Of a stretch of 64,000 nucleotides of DNA, positions 15,755 to 22,464 are shown in pieces. Position 1 is the stretch's first letter. Each line of letters starts with the position of its first letter. Source of the DNA: a virus; the IMG/VR virus record IMGVR_UViG_3300021185_003284, positions 49,072 to 113,071 of that record; one strand, written 5' to 3'. Below the pieces are notes generated by a model that was given only the letters and a program-made list of their open reading frames with translations, was not told the origin of the DNA and did no database searches. The position numbers and the translations under genes were made by a program.

Positions 15755-16169
15755 CCTTTTATTATTTCTATCTAATCTAGAGAAGAAAGCTCATAAGGCT
15801 ATCGCCAAAGAGTATGAAGTTGATCTAGTAATACTTGACGTATTAGAAGAAGGTTATTTAGATGGAACACTCTACTCTGTCTTAACTGATAAAGGCCCTA
15901 AGGGATATGCTTTCATAGGTAGTTCCAAGTCTAGATACGATGATTTTGAATATCTAGCTCTATTAGATAGTAATTTTGCAATAGTAAAAGTAAAGGTTTT
16001 GATCTATAGAGAAAACTATGGAGGTGAAATAGGAAGCACAAGATGGTTGAGACAATTCATAGGTTTGAAAGAACCAATTGATAGAGTTTCAGCTATAAGT
16101 GGAGCAACAATCTCAGTGAACTCTATACACTATTCAGTAAATAAGTTACTGAGAAATATAGGGAAATAG
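15732..16169 (+). CDS. exported FMN-binding domain protein
   Basis: The 145-aa product starts with a hydrophobic export signal (MVRIFFISLLLFLSN). A domain with the FMN-binding (NqrC/RnfG-like) pattern follows: YGGEIGSTRWLRQF near residue 95 and a terminal AISGATIS (S123-S128) followed by a helix. In this family the final Thr/Ser of the SGAxxT/S motif is flavinylated by ApbE; here a Ser is in that place. It would be an extracytoplasmic redox protein. Phage-encoded examples are not something I recall as common. Confidence 0.7.
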   Translation: MVRIFFISLLLFLSNLEKKAHKAIAKEYEVDLVILDVLEEGYLDGTLYSVLTDKGPKGYAFIGSSKSRYDDFEYLALLDSNFAIVKVKVLIYRENYGGEIGSTRWLRQFIGLKEPIDRVSAISGATISVNSIHYSVNKLLRNIGK

Positions 16170-16200
16170 TTGCCTCCCCGAAGGATTATTCTTATATTTA
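16170..16200 (+). promoter_or_regulatory. host-type promoter (TTG-N20-TATATTTA)
   Basis: TTG at 16170 in AGTTGCCTCC, which overlaps the upstream stop codon, 20 nt, then TATATTTA at 16193-16200. This is among the closest matches to TAnnTTTG in the window. Confidence 0.72.
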
Positions 16201-16229
16201 AGTATAATTAAAAAGGTAAAATAAAGGTT

Positions 16230-17039
16230 ATGACAAAAATTGAAATTATTGACGAGATTATTGCTAAAAAGCAAGAACTATTATCTAAAGCTAAGAAGAA
16301 AGCTCTTAAGGTTAGAGATGATAGAAGAGATTCTTATTTCTCTGTTATTCAAAAATACTTCGGTGGTGAATTAAATACTGAATACTCTAGTGATGCTTAT
16401 ATTCTTAAGCCTAAATACGATGGAGATTCTAGTTTTGAGATCTTAAGACCTCATGAAGATTATTCTTATGATAAAGAGTTAGGTACTATTAGAATTGAAA
16501 GACCTTGGTCTTGGAGAGAAGAGAAAGGTGAAAAGGCTTCTATGAGAATTTCTACTTATAGTACTTCTGCTGGAGGTCCTTGGGAGTTAGAAAGATTTGC
16601 CGTTCTAGGTAAAGTTGCTTCTGTTATTCAAGACTTTCAAGATGATATTATTGCTGAGATGGATAGTAAAACTGATTCTTATAAGGATGAGTATGATACT
16701 AAGTACCAAGAAGTAAGAACTTTAGAAGCTGATATTCAGAAACTTAGAGATGAAAAGAATAACTCTTACTTAGATACTGCTGAGAAGCTTTTAGAATCTA
16801 AAAAAGGTTTAAAGTTTGACGGTCAGAAGAAAGGTTCTATGGATTTAAGATGGGATTGGACTTTGAGAGGTATATCATCTGCTAAAATAATTAGCAAGAC
16901 TGCCTCTGGTAAGTCAGCTGATGTTGAAATTGCTACCTACGGAGAAACTCCTAGAGTTTATGAAAAGGTAAGAATGACTAATGTAGAGAATCTACTTTGG
17001 CAATATAGAGATTATGTATTAACTGCTGATAGTAAGTAA
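16230..17039 (+). CDS. hypothetical coiled-coil protein (269 aa)
   Basis: The 269-aa protein has a lysine-rich helical N-terminus (residues 1-35) and a central mixed region. A long charged helix at about 140-185 (EVRTLEADIQKLRDEKNN) is likely a coiled coil, and a strand-rich C-terminal part follows. No catalytic motif is visible. It starts with AAAGGTTATG and ends one base before the SWIM protein gene. Confidence 0.65.
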   Translation: MTKIEIIDEIIAKKQELLSKAKKKALKVRDDRRDSYFSVIQKYFGGELNTEYSSDAYILKPKYDGDSSFEILRPHEDYSYDKELGTIRIERPWSWREEKGEKASMRISTYSTSAGGPWELERFAVLGKVASVIQDFQDDIIAEMDSKTDSYKDEYDTKYQEVRTLEADIQKLRDEKNNSYLDTAEKLLESKKGLKFDGQKKGSMDLRWDWTLRGISSAKIISKTASGKSADVEIATYGETPRVYEKVRMTNVENLLWQYRDYVLTADSK

Positions 17040-17040
17040 T

Positions 17041-17442
17041 ATGGCTCTATGGAACTATAACGGTGAGATAGTCTACTCTGACGGTGCCCTATCCATTTCG
17101 AATCCTGAGAGTGGATGGGCTACTCGCCACTATTATAAAGTACCCTTTACTAATGTAGGTAAAGGTGGGTTAGTAAATTTACCTACCGGTAGATTTCATA
17201 CTCCTTCTTGGATAGAGGTTCACGAAAAAGCTACCTTAGATGATATCTTAGTAGATAAGAAACCTTTTGAAGAGCTATTCGTAGAAGAGAGAAACGATCA
17301 AAAGTGGTCATTTAAGTCTGCTTCAAGCGATAAAGAATATACTGTTAGATATAATGCAGCTGGTAACTTAAGCTGTGATTGCTGGGGGTATATAGGTCAT
17401 AAGAAGTGTAAGCATATAAAAGAAGTTAAAGATGGACTGTAG
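17041..17442 (+). CDS. SWIM zinc-finger protein
   Basis: The 133-aa protein ends in a SWIM-type zinc finger, CDCWGYIGHKKCKHI (C-x-C-x(n)-C-x-H), at about residues 113-127. A YTVRYNAAGNLS hairpin precedes it as in the family. SWIM fingers bind DNA or protein. The N-terminal region (residues 1-90) is unrecognised. It overlaps the DksA-like zinc-finger gene by 11 nt. Confidence 0.75.
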   Translation: MALWNYNGEIVYSDGALSISNPESGWATRHYYKVPFTNVGKGGLVNLPTGRFHTPSWIEVHEKATLDDILVDKKPFEELFVEERNDQKWSFKSASSDKEYTVRYNAAGNLSCDCWGYIGHKKCKHIKEVKDGL

Positions 17443-17668
17443 TAAATGTTGTAACGAGATTAATCCTTTGAGATTAAAAGCATTACCAGGAACTAAGACC
17501 TGTGTAAACTGCTCTAGTACTTCTAGATGGTACGTTAGAAATATTATATCTGGGAAGACTGAGTATGCTGAAACTGAAGTAATAAAAGATCCTAATGTAG
17601 CTAAAGAGATAGCTGCTATGGATGTAAGAACTGGTTGGGGTTCCAACCTTCATAAAGTAAATAGATAA
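17432..17668 (+). CDS. DksA/TraR-like zinc-finger protein
   Basis: The 78-aa protein starts with CSKCCNEINPLRLKALPGTK followed by CVNC. This matches the DksA/TraR zinc finger (CxxCg..I...RL.A.P....C..C). TraR and DksA act through the RNA polymerase secondary channel. The coiled-coil arm of DksA is missing and the finger is N-terminal, so only the zinc module is supported. It may modulate host transcription, but that is inference. Confidence 0.65.
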   Translation: MDCSKCCNEINPLRLKALPGTKTCVNCSSTSRWYVRNIISGKTEYAETEVIKDPNVAKEIAAMDVRTGWGSNLHKVNR

Positions 17669-17672
17669 TAAT

Positions 17673-17837
17673 ATGATTGAAATAATAAAACATACATTAG
17701 GAATTTGTGGAGAGCATTGGCATCCAAACGTCATAACCTTGTTGGCCGGCTCTCCCATCTTTCTTACTGCTGTACATTACATTAAATGTAAATGTGGTGG
17801 ATGGTTTAAACATAAAGATAATTGTGAGAATCAATAG
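17673..17837 (+). CDS. small membrane protein (54 aa)
   Basis: The 54-aa product begins MIEIIKHTLGICGEHWHP, has one hydrophobic segment (residues 20-38), and ends with a KCKCGGWFKHKDNC cysteine cluster. It follows the DksA-like gene after 4 nt and overlaps the lipoprotein start by 14 nt. I believe similar small proteins occur in other T4-like phages, but function is unknown. Confidence 0.6.
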   Translation: MIEIIKHTLGICGEHWHPNVITLLAGSPIFLTAVHYIKCKCGGWFKHKDNCENQ

Positions 17838-19125
17838 ATACATAATACTCGGACTTCTTATAATAGGATGTCAGAAGGAACCTATGGAACCTATTGCTCC
17901 AGTACAACCCTGTAACTGTGAGTTAGTAGTAGATGTACAGATACCTTCTGCTACTGATTGTGAAACAGATTACCTTCATTGGGATATTCCTTTTGTTGAT
18001 ACTGCTAAGAAGTTAAATGTTAACTTACCTAGATTTGGACAATTTACTTTATGGTCTGCATTTGGTAATTTTAATAATAACGATACGTCTGATTATGTAA
18101 TCGTAACAGAAGGAGGAACTAATATAGAAAATCCTCCTAGGGGTGAAGTAGTTATAGTAGTAGATGATGTTATAGTAATAGCAATACCAAGTCCTCAACT
18201 AAAAACTAGGAAGGTAGTTACAGAAGATCTAAATCAAGATGGTATAGATGATATAATTCTATTTGGAACAGGACCTGATACTGCACAATCATCAGGAGAT
18301 ATTACTACTGTGATCTATATGTATGCTTCTGGTAGCTATAGGGTACAGGAAATAGGAAGCATCAGCGGATATTACCATACAGGAGCGTATGGAGTAACAA
18401 ATGGAAATGCAGAGATTTTAGAGATTAACTCTCAAGCTTTTACTAATGGTAGTAACGGGTATGTTAACCTTTTACAATCTAGCGGAACTAGTGAAGTATG
18501 GACTAATAGTGATTCTAACATAACTACTCATCATGTAGCTCGAACTTTTCATAGTGAATTATATGATTTCGATAAAGATGGAATTCTAGATTTAATACTA
18601 GGTGGGCACGAATGGGAAGAAGATTGGATGGCTACTTCATTACGTAAAGTAGTATGGCAGACTCATATACTTAGAGGATTAGGTCCAGGACAGTTCGATG
18701 TAGATAACCCAATTATACTCCCTCAGATATTAAACTGGGGTGTAATTACAGACTTTGATATCTACGATATTGATCGAGATGGTAATGTAGAAATTATTAT
18801 TACTAGAACTACTGGAAGAGATGGAGTACAATTTGAATTAGTAGATAATGAATACTACGATGGTATTAAAGTTCAAATACTTAAAGGAGAAGGATTTAAT
18901 TGGTATCAAGACCAGGCATTAGAGTCTCCTAACATAATAGGCTTAGGGACATTTATATGGCCTCATAAGAGTACGATCTATGATGTAAACGGAGATTGTT
19001 TACTAGATATAATTCCGGAAAGCGATAAGCTTAACGCAGCTAGCTTTGTAGACTTTAACTCTGTGAGAGGTATATACTATGAACAGCAGGATAACGGACA
19101 GTTTAACTTAAAATATAAGAATTAA
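17824..19125 (+). CDS. FG-GAP/VCBS-repeat lipoprotein
   Basis: The product of about 433 aa has a lipoprotein signal (LGLLIIGC). At least four calcium-loop repeats follow: DLNQDGIDDIILFG, DFDKDGILDLILGG, DIDRDGNVEIIIT and DVNGDCLLDIIPE. These FG-GAP/VCBS-type repeats form beta-propellers on cell-surface proteins. I chose GTG at 17824, because the frame has no ATG before the signal sequence. It would be a surface lipoprotein made during infection, possibly changing the host envelope or blocking superinfection (inference). Confidence 0.75.
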   Translation: MRINRYIILGLLIIGCQKEPMEPIAPVQPCNCELVVDVQIPSATDCETDYLHWDIPFVDTAKKLNVNLPRFGQFTLWSAFGNFNNNDTSDYVIVTEGGTNIENPPRGEVVIVVDDVIVIAIPSPQLKTRKVVTEDLNQDGIDDIILFGTGPDTAQSSGDITTVIYMYASGSYRVQEIGSISGYYHTGAYGVTNGNAEILEINSQAFTNGSNGYVNLLQSSGTSEVWTNSDSNITTHHVARTFHSELYDFDKDGILDLILGGHEWEEDWMATSLRKVVWQTHILRGLGPGQFDVDNPIILPQILNWGVITDFDIYDIDRDGNVEIIITRTTGRDGVQFELVDNEYYDGIKVQILKGEGFNWYQDQALESPNIIGLGTFIWPHKSTIYDVNGDCLLDIIPESDKLNAASFVDFNSVRGIYYEQQDNGQFNLKYKN

Positions 19126-19310
19126 TGACACTAGGATTATATATAATAATAGGAGTAATATGGGCAGCATGGTTAGAGTATTATACAACAAATCAAATAG
19201 ATGGCTTTCTAGGACGACCTTGGGTATGGCGAGAACGATTATTTCATTCTTTACTATGGCCAATAAGTCTAGGAACATTCATATGGGAATTTTTAAAGGG
19301 CATATCATGA
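19125..19310 (+). CDS. small membrane protein (61 aa)
   Basis: This hydrophobic 61-aa protein has a first membrane segment (LGLYIIIGVIWAAWL) and a second near residues 42-57. An aromatic-rich loop (GRPWVWRERLFHSLLW) lies between them. Its start overlaps the lipoprotein stop by one base, and its TGA overlaps the next ATG (ATGA). Function is unknown. Confidence 0.65.
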   Translation: MTLGLYIIIGVIWAAWLEYYTTNQIDGFLGRPWVWRERLFHSLLWPISLGTFIWEFLKGIS

Positions 19311-19525
19311 TAAATTCATTTACTACATATAAGAAAGCTTTAAAGGTAGTAGATTCATGTGAGAATCATACTCAGTTAGATGGAGCTAAGAACTACATTA
19401 ATAACTTCTTTAAATTCTATTCAGTAAACACTAAAGATGTTTTTACAGCAGATGATAGCATACATAGAATGTACCAGAGGTTACTAATTAAACACGCAGA
19501 GAAAAGCGTACTACTAGAAGTATGA
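19307..19525 (+). CDS. small hypothetical protein (72 aa)
   Basis: I chose the ATG at 19307, which gives an ATGA overlap with the upstream stop. The longer open frame from 19160 lies inside the upstream gene. The 72-aa product is helical and charged (TTYKKALKVVDSCENH), with no motif. It overlaps the next membrane protein gene by 4 nt. Confidence 0.6.
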   Translation: MINSFTTYKKALKVVDSCENHTQLDGAKNYINNFFKFYSVNTKDVFTADDSIHRMYQRLLIKHAEKSVLLEV

Positions 19526-19890
19526 AAGATTTAAATTGGTATTATATACTATTAGGAGCACTTGTAACTATAGTTGCTCAAATTGGAGCTTGGTTTCAAC
19601 ATAACTTACAGTTTAAGTATCCTGAGTACGATGAGAAATGGTGGGGTATGTATGCTTTATCTGTTCCTCTAACTTATGTATTTATTCTTGCGACTAAGTA
19701 CAATGTTGAAGGATATGGAGGAAGTATCTGGGGAGCTAGATTTGTAGGCTTTGCTATAGGAATGATTATATATGCTATTATGATCCAAATATTCTTTCAG
19801 GAGAAGTTTACTATGAAGATAGCATTTCAATTATTACTTTGTTTTGCAGTATTATTTGTACAGGCTTTCTGGAAAGAGTCAGTAAAATAA
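19522..19890 (+). CDS. multi-pass membrane protein (122 aa)
   Basis: The 122-aa protein has about four hydrophobic segments, at about residues 5-22, 43-57, 72-90 and 97-114. A charged, tryptophan-rich loop (YPEYDEKWWGMY) follows the first. It probably lies in the inner membrane. It is the last gene of the coupled 17.4-19.9 kb string. I do not recognise a transporter family. Confidence 0.65.
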   Translation: MKDLNWYYILLGALVTIVAQIGAWFQHNLQFKYPEYDEKWWGMYALSVPLTYVFILATKYNVEGYGGSIWGARFVGFAIGMIIYAIMIQIFFQEKFTMKIAFQLLLCFAVLFVQAFWKESVK

Positions 19891-19989
19891 CTTAGTAACT
19901 AGTAGGTTCTTATTGTTATTTTTCATATCTTTAAGTATTAAAGAAAGAGAGATATACTCTCTTTATAATTAATTTAATTTATTTCTACT

Positions 19990-20130
19990 ATGATTCAACC
20001 TATCTATCACACCGACGACAACATTAAAAAAACTATTCAATCTCTATTAGAATCTAATTCGATTACACCCGAATTCGCCGACGATATTTACAACTTAGTA
20101 TATAATAAAAATTTAACCGACCAAGAATAA
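19990..20130 (+). CDS. small hypothetical protein (46 aa)
   Basis: A 46-aa acidic, helical product (MIQPIYHTDDNIKK...) lies alone in the 320-nt space between 19890 and 20214. A TATCTTTA box at about 19929-19936 upstream resembles the host-type -7 element, but no TTG sits 20 nt before it. The gene call is therefore moderately supported. Function is unknown. Confidence 0.45.
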   Translation: MIQPIYHTDDNIKKTIQSLLESNSITPEFADDIYNLVYNKNLTDQE

Positions 20131-20153
20131 ATTAAAAATAACTTGGGGAGGAG

Positions 20154-20184
20154 TTGCCTCCCTGAGTATTTCTTCTTATATTTA
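20154..20184 (+). promoter_or_regulatory. host-type promoter (TTG-N20-TATATTTA)
   Basis: TTG at 20154 in AGTTGCCTCC, 20 nt, then TATATTTA at 20177-20184. From here through the two small genes, the structured RNA and the tRNA no other promoter was seen, so this site may drive all of them. Confidence 0.72.
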
Positions 20185-20213
20185 AGTATAATTAAAAAGG
20201 TAAAATAAAGGTT

Positions 20214-20402
20214 ATGATACAGATTAAAGATTTAAAAGTAGGTCAGATCTTCCAGATGGAAGGCTTAACAGAGAATGGTGATACAGTTCAAGCTGATTGT
20301 ACCCTTCACGCTTATAACGGAATGAATAAGTACGTTGTTGAATCAGATGGTATTACGATATTATTCGATGGAGAGGATGTAGTAACTAAAGTATATAAGT
20401 AA
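20214..20402 (+). CDS. small hypothetical protein (62 aa)
   Basis: The 62-aa product is beta-rich (IQIKDLKVGQIFQMEG..., ending DGEDVVTKVYK) and resembles a small SH3-like or OB-like barrel. It starts in the AAAGGTTATG context behind a strong promoter and overlaps the next start by one base. No family is assigned. Confidence 0.6.
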   Translation: MIQIKDLKVGQIFQMEGLTENGDTVQADCTLHAYNGMNKYVVESDGITILFDGEDVVTKVYK

Positions 20403-20641
20403 TGGCTAGAGATAAAAAAAGATATTCAGTACAGATAGATTTGTACATTCATGCAGACAATGATTATATGGCTCGTAAAAAAGCTCATGAGTATGCTGAA
20501 GAGATAGATGCTAAGCATGTTAATGCTAGAGCTAATGTAATAGAGATAGGTGAGCAACCATTTGCTTCACTTTCATATAGAAAACTAGATGATAAATCTA
20601 GACCTATCGAGAAAGAAAAAGATGAACCGCTACCATTTTAG
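20402..20641 (+). CDS. small hypothetical protein (79 aa)
   Basis: The 79-aa product has strand-helix-strand character (RYSVQIDLYIHADNDYMARK) and a charged C-terminus. Its stop is directly followed by the structured RNA region. No motif is recognised. Confidence 0.6.
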   Translation: MARDKKRYSVQIDLYIHADNDYMARKKAHEYAEEIDAKHVNARANVIEIGEQPFASLSYRKLDDKSRPIEKEKDEPLPF

Positions 20642-20662
20642 TAGCAACGTTCTTTAACATAT

Positions 20663-20944
20663 TGGAGGAAAGTGTTGGATCTGAAAGATTGATCCGTTAA
20701 AGAGAGGCCGACGCGATGAGATGATATCAAGAGCTCGCTAGAAGTTGAAAGCTTAGTACTGACTACCGCCGGTTATAGAGGGAAAGGAAAAGGAACTAAA
20801 GACTGAGGCTCGACATTGGGAGTGTAAATTTTGATCACTTTAAAAGGGGAAGAAAATAAGCTGTGTGAAGACAGCGAGGTACCAAGTCCATTCCGGGCGA
20901 AACTATTTTCACAGAGAGGATACCTAACACCCACCCTAACTCCA
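20663..20944 (+). ncRNA. structured non-coding RNA candidate upstream of tRNA
   Basis: This 280-nt stretch is clearly more GC-rich than its surroundings and has no convincing ORF. Ends pair as TGGAG (20663-20667) with CTCCA (20940-20944) and GTGTT (20672-20676) with AACAC (20926-20930). Internal helices are GGATC/GATCC (20677-20681/20691-20695), AGTG/CACT (20821/20836), GAAAATA/TATTTTC (20852-20858/20904-20910) and, inside it, GCTGT/ACAGC (20860-20864/20871-20875). GAGGAAAG, ACCGCC and ACAGAG occur in this order, as loosely found in RNase P RNA core regions, but P4 does not pair convincingly. It ends 6 nt before the tRNA. Confidence 0.6.
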
Positions 20945-20950
20945 TCTTAT

Positions 20951-21023
20951 AGCGCTGTAGAGCAGTGGCCAGCTCGTTGGGCTCATAACCCAAAGGTCGG
21001 AGGTTCGAATCCTCCCAGCGCAA
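20951..21023 (+). tRNA. tRNA-Met (CAT), initiator type
   Basis: A 73-nt cloverleaf is visible: acceptor 20951-20957 with 21016-21022, D stem GAGC/GCTC, anticodon stem TTGGG/CCCAA, T stem GGAGG/CCTCC with loop TTCGAAT. The anticodon CAT is at 20984-20986. Initiator features are all present: a mismatch at the top of the acceptor stem (A1 with A72), three G-C pairs at the base of the anticodon stem, and the A11-U24 pair in the D stem. CCA is not encoded. Confidence 0.92.
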
Positions 21024-21040
21024 CTAAATTAATAAAGGTT

Positions 21041-21274
21041 ATGAAATATTTAAGTAAAGATTATGTAATGCAAGAGATTATTGATACTGTACATATGATG
21101 CAGCTTAATAATGAAAAGACTCCTGACTTAGAACCAACGTATATGGATGCGTTAATTGAATGGTTCTTTATAGATTGGAATGAGATTGCTGATCGAGATA
21201 CAGACTTTCAAGGATGCTTATTAGAGTTTTTAAGAACTGAGTTTAAAACTGAGACTATAAAACATGCCCTCTAA
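21041..21274 (+). CDS. small hypothetical protein (77 aa)
   Basis: The ATG at 21041 has the conserved AATAAAGGTTATG context, which identifies it as the start. A longer open frame from 20831 would translate through the tRNA and is rejected. The 77-aa product is acidic and helical, with aromatic residues (LIEWFFIDWNEIADRD). It overlaps the next gene by 11 nt. Function is unknown. Confidence 0.6.
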   Translation: MKYLSKDYVMQEIIDTVHMMQLNNEKTPDLEPTYMDALIEWFFIDWNEIADRDTDFQGCLLEFLRTEFKTETIKHAL

Positions 21275-21479
21275 AATTATACCAATCGTAGTAGTCTACA
21301 CAAAAGGTAAAGGCTTCAAAAAGTATATGAAAGTCTTCCGGAATGTAAGGTACATAGATCAAGTTAATAGCTCCAGATCAAAGCTTCTTGATAAAGATAT
21401 TGTTGTACATGATTTAGGATGGGGGGAGTACTTTATAGAAAAGTATATGAAGAAGCATAAAATAACTAAGTATGCGTAG
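21264..21479 (+). CDS. small basic protein (71 aa)
   Basis: The 71-aa product is lysine-rich with a hydrophobic first strand (IIPIVVVYTKGKGFKKYMK). No known domain. It overlaps both the upstream gene (11 nt) and the next ATG (8 nt), so it is part of the tRNA-proximal operon. Confidence 0.55.
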   Translation: MPSKIIPIVVVYTKGKGFKKYMKVFRNVRYIDQVNSSRSKLLDKDIVVHDLGWGEYFIEKYMKKHKITKYA

Positions 21480-21627
21480 AGCATGGAGATTATGGGCGAG
21501 AGCTTTGGGAGAAAAGATAGGTCCAACAAGTGAAGCAGATAAAATAGCTATACTGAGAACATTAATTATACTCCAGGCAGTAATATGTAATGCTTTGATT
21601 GTAGCTAATATTATAAAAAACTGGTAA
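21472..21627 (+). CDS. small membrane-anchored protein (51 aa)
   Basis: The 51-aa product has a basic, tryptophan-rich start (MRRAWRLWARALGEKIG) and a C-terminal hydrophobic helix (residues 27-46). I recall similar MRRAWRLWA-type small proteins in other T4-like marine phages. It is the last gene before the next promoter. Function is unknown. Confidence 0.6.
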   Translation: MRRAWRLWARALGEKIGPTSEADKIAILRTLIILQAVICNALIVANIIKNW

Positions 21628-21644
21628 AATAACTATGTAACTAG

Positions 21645-21675
21645 TTGCTCGTCTGATATATTATTCATATATTAA
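21645..21675 (+). promoter_or_regulatory. host-type promoter (TTG-N20-TATATTAA)
   Basis: TTG at 21645, 20 nt, then TATATTAA at 21668-21675, continuing as GGTATAAT. The ATG with AAAGGTTATG follows at 21703. Confidence 0.72.
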
Positions 21676-21702
21676 GGTATAATATTAAAACAAATAAAGG
21701 TT

Positions 21703-22212
21703 ATGGTAAATTTTAAAAGATCAAGTACAAGTATTAAGGGTTATGGTTCTGAGTTAGCTAAGGGCGAGAAGAACGATTGTTTCGTTAGAGCTTTAGCATC
21801 AGCTACAGAAGTTAATTATGACGTTGCTCATAAATTCACTAAAGATTATTTCGGAAGAGCAAACGGTAAGGGTGTATACTTTACTGGCGCTACAATAAAT
21901 CCTCTTGAAGATAAAGGTTTAAGTATAGGTAATAAAGACTTTGACTTTAAAGTTCTTAACAAGATGAGAATTACTAATGGGTATAAGTTATATGGAGAGA
22001 TGGTTTACCGTCAGAAGACTGTTAAGTCATTCATTAAAGATAATCCTAAAGGGACTTATATTGTTGGAGTAGCAGGTCATGCCTTTACTATAAAGGATGG
22101 TACGTTGATTGATAATGCTGATGAGAAGTTTAGACCTACTAGAAAAGTAACTAGTGTATTCCAATTGAAGTCTAAAAGAACGGAAGCTAAGCAATTAAGT
22201 TTGTTTGCATAA
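21703..22212 (+). CDS. papain-like/C39-like cysteine peptidase family protein
   Basis: The 169-aa protein has a candidate catalytic Cys in KNDCFVRALA (near residue 27), followed by a helix as in papain-fold enzymes. A His lies in VGVAGHAFTIKDG near residue 126, followed by LIDNAD with an Asn/Asp. This Cys-His-Asn order fits the papain/C39 type fold. It may cleave or deamidate a host protein, but the substrate is not predictable. It is monocistronic with a host-type promoter. Confidence 0.65.
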   Translation: MVNFKRSSTSIKGYGSELAKGEKNDCFVRALASATEVNYDVAHKFTKDYFGRANGKGVYFTGATINPLEDKGLSIGNKDFDFKVLNKMRITNGYKLYGEMVYRQKTVKSFIKDNPKGTYIVGVAGHAFTIKDGTLIDNADEKFRPTRKVTSVFQLKSKRTEAKQLSLFA

Positions 22213-22236
22213 TAAGCATGGCGAGGGGGTGAGGGG

Positions 22237-22268
22237 GCGTTTCTCTCTCTCCTCCGAAGGAGCCACGC
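22237..22268 (+). repeat. GC-rich hairpin element, copy 1
   Basis: Outer stem GCGT/ACGC (22237-22240/22265-22268) encloses CTCC/GGAG (22249-22252/22259-22262). A G-run-rich stretch precedes it. A second copy is at 23044-23077 with the same outer stem and a changed but still paired inner stem. Confidence 0.6.
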
Positions 22269-22287
22269 GCGAATTTAAAAAAGTAAT

Positions 22288-22464
22288 ATGAAGAAAAAGA
22301 AGAAATATACTATGTTAGATGCAAGGACTAAGGAGTGGGATACTACTCTACATCAAGGAAGGACTAAGCGTCAAGTAGAGAATAACTATAAAGTCATTGG
22401 GTTGACTATAGTCTCAGTCATAGTAGTAGCTTTATTTTATCTTATAATAAGTTTATTTGTATGA
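22288..22464 (+). CDS. small tail-anchored membrane protein (58 aa)
   Basis: The product begins with a lysine run (MKKKKKYTMLDARTKEWD) and ends with one long hydrophobic helix (VIGLTIVSVIVVALFYLIIS), so it is probably a single-pass membrane protein. The TGA overlaps the next ATG. It lies just after hairpin copy 1. Function is unknown. Confidence 0.6.
   Translation: MKKKKKYTMLDARTKEWDTTLHQGRTKRQVENNYKVIGLTIVSVIVVALFYLIISLFV

Noticed and set aside
19160-19306. N-terminal extension of the 72-aa gene
   Set aside because: It lies completely inside the membrane protein gene upstream; the ATGA overlap at 19307 gives a normal start.
19905-19936. Host-type promoter before the 46-aa gene
   Set aside because: TATCTTTA is present, but the triplet 20 nt upstream is TAG rather than TTG.
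20663-20944. Confident RNase P RNA call
   Set aside because: Short motifs fit in order, but the P4 helix and the ACAGAA-GGCUUA element are not convincingly present, so only a structured-RNA candidate is reported.
20831-21274. Long + strand ORF across the structured RNA and tRNA
   Set aside because: It translates the tRNA (RWAHNPKVGGSNPPS), and the AAAGGTTATG start at 21041 inside it is the better start. The antisense ORF 20835-21023 is rejected for the same reason.
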